A model generated the notes under the pieces. It ran no database searches. It was given only the letters and a program-made list of their open reading frames with translations, and had not been told where the DNA came from. Positions 28,876-38,029 of a DNA stretch of 64,000 nucleotides are shown piece by piece (positions within the stretch are counted from its first letter, which is position 1; each line of letters starts with the position of its first letter). Location of the stretch: positions 124,001-188,000 of the forward strand of contig CAWFER010000023.1 in NCBI GenBank assembly GCA_963814805.1. The letters are read 5' to 3'. The translations under genes were made by a program, and so were the position numbers. The stretch comes from AP-15 sp963814805. GTDB lineage: Bacteria; Pseudomonadota; Alphaproteobacteria; ATCC43930; CGMCC-115725.

Positions 28876-30138
28876 GTGGAGACCCCGCTCTACGACGTGC
28901 TCGAGGGGCGTGATCCTCAGTTGCGGGAGACGGCGTTGATGGCGGCGCTCCCTGTGGTCATCGCTGCGGCGCAGCAACGCTGCCTGGCGTATCGCGATCG
29001 GCTCGCCGGGGTGCGACCCGAACGGGTGACCGATCGGCGGGCGCTGGCCGACTTGCCGGTGACCCGCAAATCCGAGCTGATCGAGCTGCAGCGGCGCGAT
29101 CCGCCGTTCGGCGGGTTCGCCGCGGTGCCGATATCGGGACTTCGCCGCATCTTCGCCTCGCCTGGTCCAATCTACGAGCCCGAAGCGAGGCGCCCCGATT
29201 ACGGGCGGTTCGCGCGGGCGCTGTTTGCCGCCGGGTTTCGCGCCGGCGACCTGGTGCACAACACCTTCTCCTATCACCTCACCCCGGCCGGAGCGATGGT
29301 GGAGAGCGCGGCCGAAGCGCTCGGCTGTCCGGTCATCCCGGCCGGCACCGGTCAGACCGAGCAGCAATTGCGGGCAATCGCCGATCTGAAGCCGGTCGGC
29401 TATGTCGGCACGCCGTCATTTCTTAAGATCCTGCTCGACCGGGCGGCGAGCCAGGGCGCCGATGTTTCCTCGCTCAAAAAGGCGCTGGTCTCGGCCGAAG
29501 CTCTGCCGGCGGGACTGCGGCGCGAATTCCGCAGCCGCGGGCTCGCCGTGCTGCAATGCTACGGCACCGCCGATCTCGGGGTCATCGCCTATGAAAGCGC
29601 CGGCCCCGACGGCCAGATCGAGGACGGGATGGTGCTCGACGAGGGAATTATCGTCGAGCTCGTCCGTCCCGGCAGCGGCGAGCCGGTCGCGGCCGGCGAG
29701 ATCGGCGAGGTGGTGGTGACGACCTTGACCCCCGAATACCCGCTGATCCGCTTTGCCACCGGCGATCTGTCGGCGATGCTGCACGCTCCCGATTACGACC
29801 CGGTCGCGTTCGCGCGGACCAATCACCGGATCAAGGGCTGGCTCGGCCGCGCCGATCAGACCACCAAGGTGCGCGGCCTGTTCGTCCATCCCGAGCAGAT
29901 CGCCGATGTCATGCGCCGCCACAAATCGATCATCCGCGCCCGCCTGGTGGTCGAGCGGCCGGCCGGCGCCGACGAGATGACCCTTTTTGTCGAGCTCGCC
30001 GAGGCGGCCGATGACCTCGCCGCCATTGTCGAGACGGTGCAGGCGCTGACCCGGTTGCGCGGAGCGGTCAGCCCGGCGCCCCGCGGCAGCCTGCCGCAAG
30101 ATGGCAGGCTGATCGAGGACCGCCGCAGCCTCGAGTGA
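28876..30138 (+). CDS. Phenylacetate-CoA ligase-like (PaaK family) adenylating enzyme
   Basis: About 420 residues of an AMP-forming ligase-like enzyme. Visible motifs include GDLVHNTFSYHLTPAGAM, LQCYGTADLGVIAYES (adenine/AMP-binding) and RADQTTKVRGLFVHPEQI near the end, where the catalytic lysine hinge lies. Such enzymes activate aromatic or other carboxylic acids as CoA thioesters. No paa catabolic genes lie nearby, so the acid is unknown. GTG 28876 is chosen 10 bp after GGAGG; an in-frame ATG at 28813 would add 21 residues without family features. Confidence 0.85.
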   Translation: METPLYDVLEGRDPQLRETALMAALPVVIAAAQQRCLAYRDRLAGVRPERVTDRRALADLPVTRKSELIELQRRDPPFGGFAAVPISGLRRIFASPGPIYEPEARRPDYGRFARALFAAGFRAGDLVHNTFSYHLTPAGAMVESAAEALGCPVIPAGTGQTEQQLRAIADLKPVGYVGTPSFLKILLDRAASQGADVSSLKKALVSAEALPAGLRREFRSRGLAVLQCYGTADLGVIAYESAGPDGQIEDGMVLDEGIIVELVRPGSGEPVAAGEIGEVVVTTLTPEYPLIRFATGDLSAMLHAPDYDPVAFARTNHRIKGWLGRADQTTKVRGLFVHPEQIADVMRRHKSIIRARLVVERPAGADEMTLFVELAEAADDLAAIVETVQALTRLRGAVSPAPRGSLPQDGRLIEDRRSLE

Positions 30139-30198
30139 AATTCACCAAAACGTCACACTTTTTTCAAACCGAAGTCTCAATCCGCTCCCCATATGTTA

Positions 30199-30306
30199 TG
30201 TGTAAGGTCTACCCTTACAGGTTTGTCCCCCAAACCTCGTACGCGGCCGAGTGAATCGGCCCGCGGCCAAAGCGGCTCCGGATTCCCCCTCCGGAGCCGC
30301 CTTTTT
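30199..30306 (+). ncRNA. Candidate structured RNA (three hairpins plus intrinsic terminator)
   Basis: Four perfect stems follow one another in about 108 nt. Hairpin 1 is TGTAAGG-TCTAC-CCTTACA at 30201-30219. Hairpin 2 is GGTTTG-TCCCC-CAAACC at 30220-30236. Hairpin 3 is GGCCGA-GTGAA-TCGGCC at 30245-30261. The terminator stem of 11 bp at 30272-30300 is followed by a T-run. All three small loops are 5 nt, and the terminator loop is C-rich like hairpin 2. An AT-rich patch (TATGTTATG near 30192) could carry a promoter. It may be a small regulatory RNA or an attenuating leader for the ccm genes. No known RNA family was recognised. Confidence 0.65.
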
Positions 30307-31003
30307 GCCTGAACGTTCCGCGAAGCCACACCAGGCGGCGGCGCCGGCGCCCGACCTGGTCGCCGACGATCTGGCGTGCCGGCGCGGGGCGAGGCTGGTT
30401 TTCGCTGGGGTGTCGTTCCGCCTTGGCGGCGGCGGCGCGCTGGTTCTGACCGGGGCGAACGGCAGCGGCAAGTCGAGCCTGTTGCGGCTGGTCGCCGGGC
30501 TGCTGGCGCCGGCCGCCGGCCGGCTGACCTGGGGCGGCGCGCCGGTCGCACGCGACCTCGCCGGTCACCATGCGCGCCTCCATTATGTCGGCCATCAGGA
30601 TGCGGTGAAGCCGGTCATGACCCCGCGCGAAATTCTGGTCTTCTGGGCGGCGCTCGGCGGTCCGCAACTGCCGGCCGCGGCATCGGCCGTAGAGCGCGCG
30701 CTTGCCGCCTTCGCCCTCGATGCGGTCGCCGACTGGCCGTGCCGCTGGCTGTCGGCCGGGCAGCGGCGGCGGTTGGCGCTGGCGCGCCTGCTGGTCCGCC
30801 CCGCTCCGCTGTGGCTGCTCGACGAACCGGCGAGCGCTCTCGACGAGGACAGCCAAGTGCGGCTCGAGCGGATCATCGCGGCGCACCGCGCGGCCGGCGG
30901 CCGGGTGCTGGTGGCGACGCACGCGGCGATCGCGCTCGACGACGCTGCCGGGCTTTCGCTCGACGCTTTCGCGCCGGCATTCGATCCCGACCTCCTCGAT
31001 TGA
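30251..31003 (+). CDS. ccmA: Heme exporter ATP-binding protein CcmA (start uncertain)
   Basis: ATPase of the CcmABCD complex, which helps release holo-CcmE during cytochrome c maturation. Walker A TGANGSGKSSLLRL, a signature region LSAGQRRRLALARLL and Walker B LWLLDEPASALDED are intact. The longest frame starts at GTG 30251, but that codon sits in the loop of an RNA hairpin and the next 18 codons overlap a terminator. CcmA proteins usually begin shortly before the LACRRGARLVFAGVSF segment, so a start downstream (TTG 30305 or a later non-ATG codon) is likely. It is the first gene of the ccm operon. Confidence 0.88.
   Translation: MNRPAAKAAPDSPSGAAFLPERSAKPHQAAAPAPDLVADDLACRRGARLVFAGVSFRLGGGGALVLTGANGSGKSSLLRLVAGLLAPAAGRLTWGGAPVARDLAGHHARLHYVGHQDAVKPVMTPREILVFWAALGGPQLPAAASAVERALAAFALDAVADWPCRWLSAGQRRRLALARLLVRPAPLWLLDEPASALDEDSQVRLERIIAAHRAAGGRVLVATHAAIALDDAAGLSLDAFAPAFDPDLLD
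30272..30306 (+). terminator. Rho-independent terminator
   Basis: GCGGCTCCGGA at 30272-30282 pairs perfectly with TCCGGAGCCGC at 30290-30300 across a 7-nt loop (TTCCCCC), followed by CTTTTT. This is the strongest intrinsic terminator seen in the window. It lies inside the longest ccmA frame, which suggests that frame is over-extended or that readthrough is regulated. Confidence 0.8.
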
Positions 31004-31004
31004 G

Positions 31005-31670
31005 ATGGCGGCGCTCTTCGGACTGTTCCGCCGCGACCTTCGCCTGGCCCTGCGCCAAAGCGGCGACACCGCCCTGGTGCTCGGATTTTTTGTGCTCGCC
31101 GTCGTGCTGTTTCCGTTCGGCATCGGACCCGAGCCGCAGATTCTCGGTCGCATCGCCGCCGGCATCTTGTGGGTGGCGGCATTGCTCGCGGCCTTGTTGT
31201 CGCTCGACCGGCTGTTCCAGACCGATTACGAAGATGGCGGGCTCGATCTGATCGTCCTGTCGCCGGTGTCGCTCGAGCTTGCGGTATTGGCCAAATGCGC
31301 GGCGCATTGGGTCGCGACCGGGCTGCCGCTCACGCTAGCGAGCCCGCTATTGGCTCTTGTCGTCGATCTCGACGCCCGCGCGATCCCGACCCTCGTCCTG
31401 AGTTTATTGATCGGGACGCCGGCGCTGAGCCTGATCGGCAGCGTCGCCGCGGCGCTGATCCTCGGCGCGCGCCGCCAGGGCGTGCTGCTCTCGGTGCTGG
31501 TCCTGCCGCTTTATGTGCCGCCACTGGTGTTCGGCGCCGGCGCGGTCGCGGCCAGCGCCTCCGGCGCCGGGCCGCGCGCCGATCTCTTGATCCTCGGCGC
31601 CCTCAGCCTGGGGGCGCTGCCGCTCAGCCCATGGGCGAGTGCGGCCGCGTTGCGGCTGGCCCTCGAATGA
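31005..31670 (+). CDS. ccmB: Heme exporter protein CcmB
   Basis: A 221-residue inner-membrane protein with six predicted helices, starting two bases after the ccmA stop. It begins MAALFGLFRRDLRLALRQ and contains LFQTDYEDGGLDLIVLSP and LVLPLYVPPLVFGAGAV, typical of CcmB. It forms an ABC-type complex with CcmA and CcmC that acts on the heme-CcmE adduct. Confidence 0.93.
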   Translation: MAALFGLFRRDLRLALRQSGDTALVLGFFVLAVVLFPFGIGPEPQILGRIAAGILWVAALLAALLSLDRLFQTDYEDGGLDLIVLSPVSLELAVLAKCAAHWVATGLPLTLASPLLALVVDLDARAIPTLVLSLLIGTPALSLIGSVAAALILGARRQGVLLSVLVLPLYVPPLVFGAGAVAASASGAGPRADLLILGALSLGALPLSPWASAAALRLALE

Positions 31671-31752
31671 GCCGGGGTGCGACCCCATCGCGGCTGACGC
31701 GGCCCCGGGATTGCGCTACAAGAGGCCGACGCCAGCGAGGCTCGCGACGGCC

Positions 31753-32532
31753 ATGATCAACCGGTTTGCCAACCCGGCGCGGTTTATGCGGCTGAGCGCC
31801 GTGGCTTTGCCCTGGTTCGGCTGGTCGAGCGCCGGCGTGCTTACCATCGGGCTCTACCTGGCCCTGGTGGTGGCGCCGCCCGATTACCAGCAGGGCGAAG
31901 CGGTGCGCATCATGTATGTCCATGTGCCGGCTGCGTGGCTGGCGCTGTCGGTCTATCTGTTCATCGCAATCGCCAGCGGCGTCGCCCTGGTGGCGCGCCA
32001 TCCGCTGGCCGAGATCGCCGCGCGCGCGGCGGCGCCGATCGGCGCCGGCTTCACCTTTGTCTGCCTGACCACCGGCTCCTTGTGGGGCCGGCCGATGTGG
32101 GGCGCATGGTGGGTGTGGGACGCCCGGCTGACCTCGGTGCTGGTTTTATTCTTTCTCTATCTGGGCTACATCGCACTGGTGAACGGCTTTGACGACCCGG
32201 TTCGCGGCGGCCGGGCCGGGTCGCTCTTGGCCCTGGTCGGCGTCGTCAACCTGCCGATCATCGAATTTTCGGTTGACTGGTGGAACACCCTGCACCAGCC
32301 GGCGAGCGTGCTGCGGCTCGGCGCGCCGACCATCGCGCTGTCGATGCTGATCCCGCTATTGGTCATGGCGCTGGGGTTCTGGCTGTTGTTCCTGAGCTTG
32401 CTGATGGTGCGCATGCGCACCGGACTGAACGAGCGCAAGGCGCTGGCCTTGCGCCTCAACGGCGTGCTGGCGCCGCGGGCGGCGCGCACCGCCGCCGAGC
32501 GCGCGCGATCGCCGCGCCCGGCCTTGCGCTGA
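31753..32532 (+). CDS. ccmC: Heme-handling protein CcmC
   Basis: A 259-residue membrane protein of the heme-handling family. The tryptophan-rich WWD-type motif is present as MWGAWWVWDARLTS, with flanking histidines in MYVHVPAAW and WWNTLHQPAS that serve as heme ligands. CcmC loads heme onto CcmE in the periplasm. It starts 82 bp after ccmB and is followed closely by ccmD. Confidence 0.95.
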   Translation: MINRFANPARFMRLSAVALPWFGWSSAGVLTIGLYLALVVAPPDYQQGEAVRIMYVHVPAAWLALSVYLFIAIASGVALVARHPLAEIAARAAAPIGAGFTFVCLTTGSLWGRPMWGAWWVWDARLTSVLVLFFLYLGYIALVNGFDDPVRGGRAGSLLALVGVVNLPIIEFSVDWWNTLHQPASVLRLGAPTIALSMLIPLLVMALGFWLLFLSLLMVRMRTGLNERKALALRLNGVLAPRAARTAAERARSPRPALR

Positions 32533-32534
32533 TC

Positions 32535-32717
32535 ATGCCGGCGGTCAGCGGCGTTGCCGCGTATTTGGCGATGGGCGGCTATGCGGTCTTTGTCTGGCCG
32601 GCCTACGGCCTGACCTTTGCCGTGCTCGGCGGCTTGGCGCTCCATTCCTGGTGGCGCTACCGGCGCAGCCTTCGCCTGCTCGAAGCCTTGCAGCAGCAAT
32701 TCGGGGTTCGGCGGTGA
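32535..32717 (+). CDS. ccmD: Heme exporter subunit CcmD
   Basis: A 60-residue protein with one membrane helix (GGYAVFVWPAYGLTFAVLGG) and a basic C-terminal tail (RYRRSLRLLEALQQ), the usual form of CcmD. It helps release heme-loaded CcmE. Its stop overlaps the GTG start of ccmE by four bases (GTGA at 32714-32717). Confidence 0.9.
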   Translation: MPAVSGVAAYLAMGGYAVFVWPAYGLTFAVLGGLALHSWWRYRRSLRLLEALQQQFGVRR

Positions 32718-33223
32718 CCGGCAAGCAGCAGCGGCTCGGGCTGCTGGCGCTCGGCATGACCGCGCTCGCCGGGGCGACAGCGCTGGTGCTCAGCGCCTTC
32801 AGCAGCAATCTGGTGTTTTTTTATAGCCCGAGCGATCTGAAGAAGGAGGCCATTGCCGCCGACCGCCCGGTGCGGGTCGGCGGGCTGGTCGAGCAGAGGA
32901 GCGTCACCCGCTCAGCCAGCGGACTGACCATTCGGTTCCGCATCACCGACGGCAAGACCGATGTCCCAGTCGTCTATCGCGGCATCTTGCCCGATCTGTT
33001 TCGCGAGGGGCAGGGCGTGGTCGCCGAGGGCAAACTCGAGCCCGACGGGGTCTTTGCCGCCTCGACGGTGCTGGCCAAGCACGACGCGCGCTACATGCCG
33101 CGCGAAGTCGTCGACGCGCTGAAAAAGAGCGGGCATTGGCAGGATGGGGCGGTGTCGCCGGGGGCTGCGGCGCCGCTCGCCGCCGCCGCGCCGCTGCCTG
33201 CGGCGGCGAATTTCGCTCGCTAG
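32714..33223 (+). CDS. ccmE: Periplasmic heme chaperone CcmE
   Basis: A 169-residue protein with an N-terminal membrane anchor and a periplasmic OB-fold domain (NLVFFYSPSDLKKEAI, VVYRGILPDLFREGQGVVAE). The heme-binding histidine lies in VLAKHDARYMP, the conserved covalent attachment motif. The C-terminus is an Ala/Pro-rich tail. GTG 32714 is used because it overlaps the ccmD stop. Confidence 0.94.
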   Translation: MTGKQQRLGLLALGMTALAGATALVLSAFSSNLVFFYSPSDLKKEAIAADRPVRVGGLVEQRSVTRSASGLTIRFRITDGKTDVPVVYRGILPDLFREGQGVVAEGKLEPDGVFAASTVLAKHDARYMPREVVDALKKSGHWQDGAVSPGAAAPLAAAAPLPAAANFAR

Positions 33224-33239
33224 CGCCAGGCCCGCGCAG

Positions 33240-33803
33240 ATGGCGCGCAATCTCGCCTTTTTGCTGCCGGCGGCGCTGTTCGCGGGGTTGATCGTCGCCT
33301 TTGCCATGGGGCTGCGCCACGACCCCCAACTGTTGCCCTCGGCGCTGATCAATCGCCCGGCCCCCGGTTTCGCCCTGCCGGGTCTCTACGATCCGGCGCA
33401 CGGGCTCGCGCGCAAGGATCTCGGCGGCAGGGTCACGCTCGTCAATTTTTTTGCCTCGTGGTGCCTCCCTTGCCGCGAAGAGCAGGCGGCGCTGATGGCG
33501 CTGGCGCACCGCTCCGACGTCACCCTCGACGGCATCGCCTACAAGGACAAGCGCGCCGACGCCCGCCGCTTCCTGGCCGATTTCGGCAACCCGTATCATC
33601 GCGTCGCGGTCGACCGCGACGGCGCCACCGCGATCAATTTCGGGGTTTACGGGGTGCCTGAGACCTATGTGGTCGACCCTGCCGGCGATATCCGCTATCG
33701 CCAGGTCGGGCCCTTAAGCGCCCAAGATATCGCGCGCAAGATCCTGCCGATGGTCGCCCGAATCACGGCGTCCGCCGCTTCGCCCGAGACCGCGACGCGC
33801 TGA
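33240..33803 (+). CDS. ccmG: Thiol-disulfide oxidoreductase CcmG/DsbE
   Basis: A 187-residue membrane-anchored thioredoxin-fold protein. The redox motif WCLPC lies near residue 75 in LVNFFASWCLPCREEQAAL, and the cis-proline region is YGVPETYVVDPAG. CcmG keeps the cysteines of apocytochrome c reduced. It starts 16 bp after ccmE, where ccmF would usually stand; ccmF and ccmH are not in this window. The gene converges with sucB, 6 bp away. Confidence 0.93.
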   Translation: MARNLAFLLPAALFAGLIVAFAMGLRHDPQLLPSALINRPAPGFALPGLYDPAHGLARKDLGGRVTLVNFFASWCLPCREEQAALMALAHRSDVTLDGIAYKDKRADARRFLADFGNPYHRVAVDRDGATAINFGVYGVPETYVVDPAGDIRYRQVGPLSAQDIARKILPMVARITASAASPETATR

Positions 33804-33809
33804 GCCGGC

Positions 33810-35087
33810 TCAGACGTCGAACAGCAGGCGCGCCGGGTCCTCGACCAGTTCCTTGACCCGCACCAGAAAGCCGACCGCCTCGCGCCCGTCGACGATCCGG
33901 TGATCGTAGCTCAGCGCCACATACATCATCGGCCGGATCTCGATCGCCTCGCCGCCCGGACCCGATCCCGAAACCGCGACCGGCCGCCGTTCGATCTTGT
34001 GCAGGCCGAGGATGCCCGATTGCGGCGGGTTCAGGATCGGGGTCGACAACAGCGAGCCGTAGACGCCGCCGTTGGAGATCGTAAAGGTGCCGCCGGACAG
34101 CTCCTCGATCGACAATTTGCCGTCGCGCGCCTTATGGCCGAGAGCGGCGATGGTCTTTTCGACCTCGGCAAAGCTCAACCGGTCGGCGTCGCGCAGCACC
34201 GGCACGACGAGACCCTGCTCGGCGCCGACCGCGACGCCGATGTCGTAATGGTTCTTGTAGACGATGTCGTCGCCGTCGATCTCGGCGTTGACCCCGGGGA
34301 TCTCGCGCAGGGCGACGATCGCCGCCTTGACAAAAATCGACATGAAGCCGAGCCGCACGCCGTGCCTTTTCTCAAAGGCCGCGCGCCAGCGCTCGCGCAA
34401 GGCGATCGCCTGGCTCATGTCGATCTCGTTGAACGTGGTCAGCATCGCCGCGGCGTTCTGCGCCGCCTTCAGCCGCTCGGCGACGCGCCGCCGCAGCCGC
34501 GTCATCCGCACCCGCACTTCGCGCTCGCCGGCCGCGGGCAGCGGCGGCGAAGCCGGCGCGGGCGCTGGAGGCGCAAGGCTCGCCACAACCGGCGCCGGGC
34601 GCGCCAGCGCATCGATCACATCCGCCTTGGTGAGGCGGTCGCCGGGTCCGGTCGGCGCAATTGCCGCAGCCTCGAGCCCACTCTCCGCGATCAGCTTGCG
34701 CACCGCGGGCCCGGAACGTTCGAGAACGGCGGCGCTGCCTTCGGCGGCTTGCCGCGCAGTCTCCTCTCGCCCGCCGGCCCCCTCCCCTTCGCTCCCCCGC
34801 TCGCGGGGGCGGGTTGGGGTGGCGGCTGGGTGAGGGCGGGCGCTCGCAGCGCCTTCGGCGATCCGGCCCAATACCGCGCCAGCCGCCAGATTGGCGCCTT
34901 CCTCGGCGAGGATCTCGGCCAAGGTCCCGGCGGCGGGCGCCGACACTTCCAACGTCACCTTGTCGGTTTCGAGCTCGACCACCGGCTCGTCGATCGCGAC
35001 CACATCGCCCGGCCGCTTCAGCCATTTCGCCACCGTCGCCTCGGTCACCAATTCGCCGAGGCTCGGCACCTTTATTTCCGTCGCCAT
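33810..35087 (-). CDS. sucB: 2-oxoglutarate dehydrogenase E2 (dihydrolipoamide succinyltransferase)
   Basis: A 425-residue E2 component of the TCA cycle. It has an N-terminal lipoyl domain with the modified Lys in ELETDKVTLEVSAP, an E3-binding domain around GPAVRKLIAESGLE, and a C-terminal catalytic domain ending in SYDHRIVDGREAVGFL, whose His and Asp are catalytic. The linker between the lipoyl and E3-binding domains is partly encoded by a GC-rich palindromic element. It follows sucA by 15 bp. The lpd (E3) gene often found next is absent here; ccm genes converge instead. Confidence 0.96.
   Translation of the reverse strand: MATEIKVPSLGELVTEATVAKWLKRPGDVVAIDEPVVELETDKVTLEVSAPAAGTLAEILAEEGANLAAGAVLGRIAEGAASARPHPAATPTRPRERGSEGEGAGGREETARQAAEGSAAVLERSGPAVRKLIAESGLEAAAIAPTGPGDRLTKADVIDALARPAPVVASLAPPAPAPASPPLPAAGEREVRVRMTRLRRRVAERLKAAQNAAAMLTTFNEIDMSQAIALRERWRAAFEKRHGVRLGFMSIFVKAAIVALREIPGVNAEIDGDDIVYKNHYDIGVAVGAEQGLVVPVLRDADRLSFAEVEKTIAALGHKARDGKLSIEELSGGTFTISNGGVYGSLLSTPILNPPQSGILGLHKIERRPVAVSGSGPGGEAIEIRPMMYVALSYDHRIVDGREAVGFLVRVKELVEDPARLLFDV
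34777..34840. repeat. GC-rich palindromic element inside sucB
   Basis: A REP-type sequence with runs CCCCCTCCCC and GGGTTGGGGTGGCGG around a perfect 7-bp inverted repeat (CCCCCGC 34794-34800, GCGGGGG 34803-34809). It is read in frame as part of the sucB interdomain linker (Arg/Glu/Gly-rich residues). Similar sequences normally lie between genes in proteobacteria. Confidence 0.65.
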
Positions 35088-35102
35088 CAGCCGGGCCGCG
35101 GC

Positions 35103-37930
35103 TCAGGAAGCGAGCGCGTCGGCGACGAGCCGGGTCTGTTCTTCGACATGGCGCTTGAACAACCCGGTCGCCGGCGAGGCGGCTTCCGCCCGTCCGGCAA
35201 AGCGCGGGCGCCTGGCGGCGATGTCGAGCCCGGCCAGCACCTCCTCGAGGCGCCGATCGACGAAATTCCAGGCCCCCATATTCTGCGGCTCCTCCTGGCA
35301 CCAGACGATCTCGGCATTGCGCCAGCAGACTAAAATCTTGGCCAGCGCGTCGGACGGGAACGGGTAGAGCTGCTCGACCCGAACCAGCGCCAGCCGATCG
35401 TCGCCGCTCTCGGCCCGCGCCTTCAGCAGGTCGAAGTAGACCTTGCCGCTGCACAGCACGACCCGCCGCACCGCGTCGGCGGCGGCGATCGGCAGGGTTT
35501 CCCCGATCACCCGGCGGAAGCCGCTCCCCGGCCCCATCTCGTCGAGCCCGCACATCACCTCCTTGGCGCGCAGCAGGGATTTCGGGGTGAAGACAATGAG
35601 CGGCTTCCTAAAATTCCGCCGGATCTGGCGCCGCAGCGCGTGAAAGTAATTGGCCGCGCTGGTCAGGTTGCAGACCTGAATGTTGTCCTCGGCGCAGAGC
35701 TGTAGATAGCGCTCGATCCGGGCCGAGGAATGCTCCGGCCCCTGCCCCTCATAGCCGTGCGGCAGCAGCAGCACGAGCCCGCTCATGCGCAGCCATTTGG
35801 CTTCGCCCGCCGAGAGGAACTGGTCGATGATGACCTGGGCGCCATTGGCGAAATCGCCAAATTGCGCCTCCCACAGCGCCAGGGTCGACGGGTCGGCGAG
35901 GCTGTAGCCGTATTCGAACCCGACCACCGCCGCCTCGGACAGCGGGCTGTCGATGATCTCGAACGGCGCCTGGCCGGCGCGCACATGATTGATCGGGACA
36001 TAGCGCTGCTCGCTCTCCTGATCGACCAGGATCGCGTGCCGATGCGAAAAGGTGCCACGTCCGCTGTCCTGCCCCGACATGCGCACATGGGTTCCCTCGG
36101 CGCACAATGAAGCAATCGCCAGCGCTTCGGCGGTCGCCCAATCGATCCCCTCGCCCGCTTCGATCGCCGCACGCTTGGCGTCGAGCTGGCGGGCGATCTT
36201 GGGGTTGAGGCGAAACCCGTCGGGGACGGTCACCAATCCCTGCCCCAGCTCGCGCAGCACACCCGGCGCCACCCCGGTGTCGCAGCCGCACCCGTCCCGC
36301 GGCGCCGGTTCGAGCCCGGCCCAGGCGCCTTCGAGCCAATCCGCCTTATTGGGGCGATAGCTCTTGGCCGCGGCGAACTCGGTTTCGAGCCGGACGACAA
36401 ACCGCGCCGCCATCGCCTCGGGCTCGCCCGCGGCGACGACGCGCTGCTCGACCAGGCGCGCCGCATAGATCTGCCGGGTGGTCGGATGGGCGGCGATCGT
36501 GCGGTACATCAATGGCTGGGTAAAGGCCGGCTCGTCGCCCTCATTGTGTCCGTGACGGCGATAGCAGAACAGATCGACGACGACATCCTTGTTGAATTCG
36601 CGGCGGTACTCGGCGGCGAGGCGGGCGACCGCGACCACCGCTTCGGGATCGTCGCCGTTGACATGGAAGATCGGCGCCTGCACGCCCTTCGCCACGTCGG
36701 ATGGATAAGGGCTCGACCGCGCCGCCGAGGGCGCAGTGGTAAAGCCGATCTGGTTGTTGACGATCAGGTGGATCGTGCCGCCGGTGCAAAACCCAGTCAG
36801 TTCCGATAATTCGAGCGACTCGGCGACGAGACCCTGGCCGGCGAACGCCGCATCGCCATGCATCAGGACGCCGGCGACCTGGTTGCGCGCGCCATCGCCG
36901 CGCTGCTGCTGCTTGGCGCGAACCTTGCCGAGCACGACCGGATCGACTGCTTCGAGATGCGACGGGTTGGCGGCCAGCGACAAATGGATGGTCTGGCCTG
37001 CGATCTCGCGGTCGGCCGAAGTGCCGAGATGGTATTTGACATCGCCCGAGCCGTGGACGTGCTCGGGGTTGGTCGAATTGCCCTGGAATTCGGAAAAGAT
37101 CGCGGCGAACGGCTTGCCGACGAAATTGGCCAGCACGTTCAAGCGCCCGCGATGCGGCATGCCGATCACCAATTCGCGCACACCGAGAGCGGCGCTGCGG
37201 CGCAGGATCGCCTCCAACGCCGGCATCAAGGATTCGCCGCCCTCGATGCCGAACCGCTTGGTCCCGGTGTAGCGGCGGTCGAGAAAGCGCTCGAAGGTTT
37301 CGGCGACCGTCAGGATCTCCAGGATTTCTTTGCGGTCGGCGGCCGACAGCGCGGCGCCCCGGCCGCCCGTCTCGAATTTCTGCTGGATCCAGGCGCGCTC
37401 CGCCGGGACCTGGATGTGCATGTATTCGACGCCAATCGTGCCGCAATAGGTTTGGCGCAGCATCGCCATGATCTGGCGCAGGCTCGCGCGCTCGTCGGCC
37501 GAGGATGTCGTTGAGGAAGATCTCGCGGTCGAGATCGGCCTCTGCTGAAGCCATAGCTGCGGTAATCAAGCTCGGGATAAGGCCCGCGCCGGTCGAGGCC
37601 GAGCGGGTCGAGATCGGCTTCGAGATGCCCGCGCACGCGATAGGCGCGGATCAGCTGCAAGGCGCGGATCGAGTTGGTCGTAGCCCGGCGCAATGCCTCG
37701 GCATCAACCGCGGCCGCAGGGGTGCCATTGGCGACCGGAACTGGAGGGTTCGCCCAAGGCGGCCCGCGCAGCTCGCCGAGCGCCGCCGAACCGTCCTCGC
37801 CGATTTCCGCGAAAAACCGCCGCCAGCTCGCGTCGACCGAGCCGGGGTCGGCAAGAAAACGCGCATAGAGATCGGCGATAAACCCGGCATTGGCGCCGGT
37901 CAGAAAACTCGCGCCGTCGATATCAGCCAT
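35103..37930 (-). CDS. sucA: 2-oxoglutarate dehydrogenase E1 (two frameshifts)
   Basis: Thiamine-diphosphate E1 component, about 940 residues when joined. The N-terminus has FLTGANAGFIADLYARFLAD. After breaks near 37550 and 37505 the main body continues with YCGTIGVEYMHI, VIGMPHRGRLNVLANFVGKP and YRRHGHNEGDEPAFTQP, then RYLQLCAEDNIQVCNLTSAA. It decarboxylates 2-oxoglutarate and passes the succinyl group to SucB. It is on the same strand as sucCD and upstream of sucB. The two breaks lie within 50 bp in a GC-rich segment and look like sequence errors. Confidence 0.95.
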
Positions 37931-37960
37931 CGGCGACTCTGAACCCCGAATAAGCGAGCG

Positions 37961-37982
37961 AAGCCGGGACCAATACCGGCTT
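37961..37982. promoter_or_regulatory. Inverted repeat upstream of sucA
   Basis: AAGCCGG 37961-37967 and CCGGCTT 37976-37982 form a perfect 7-bp dyad with an 8-bp loop, 31 bp before the sucA start. It has no T-run in the direction of sucA. It could be a leader hairpin or operator at the junction left by the inserted toxin-antitoxin remnant. Confidence 0.4.
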
Positions 37983-38029
37983 TCTCCCAGCCGACCATAT
38001 AGGGAGACGACATCGGGAATTCCTGCGAA

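Noticed and set aside
30251..30306. N-terminal 18 codons of ccmA as protein
   Set aside because: The segment is a hairpin and terminator; the residues do not resemble CcmA N-termini, so the start is flagged uncertain rather than accepted.
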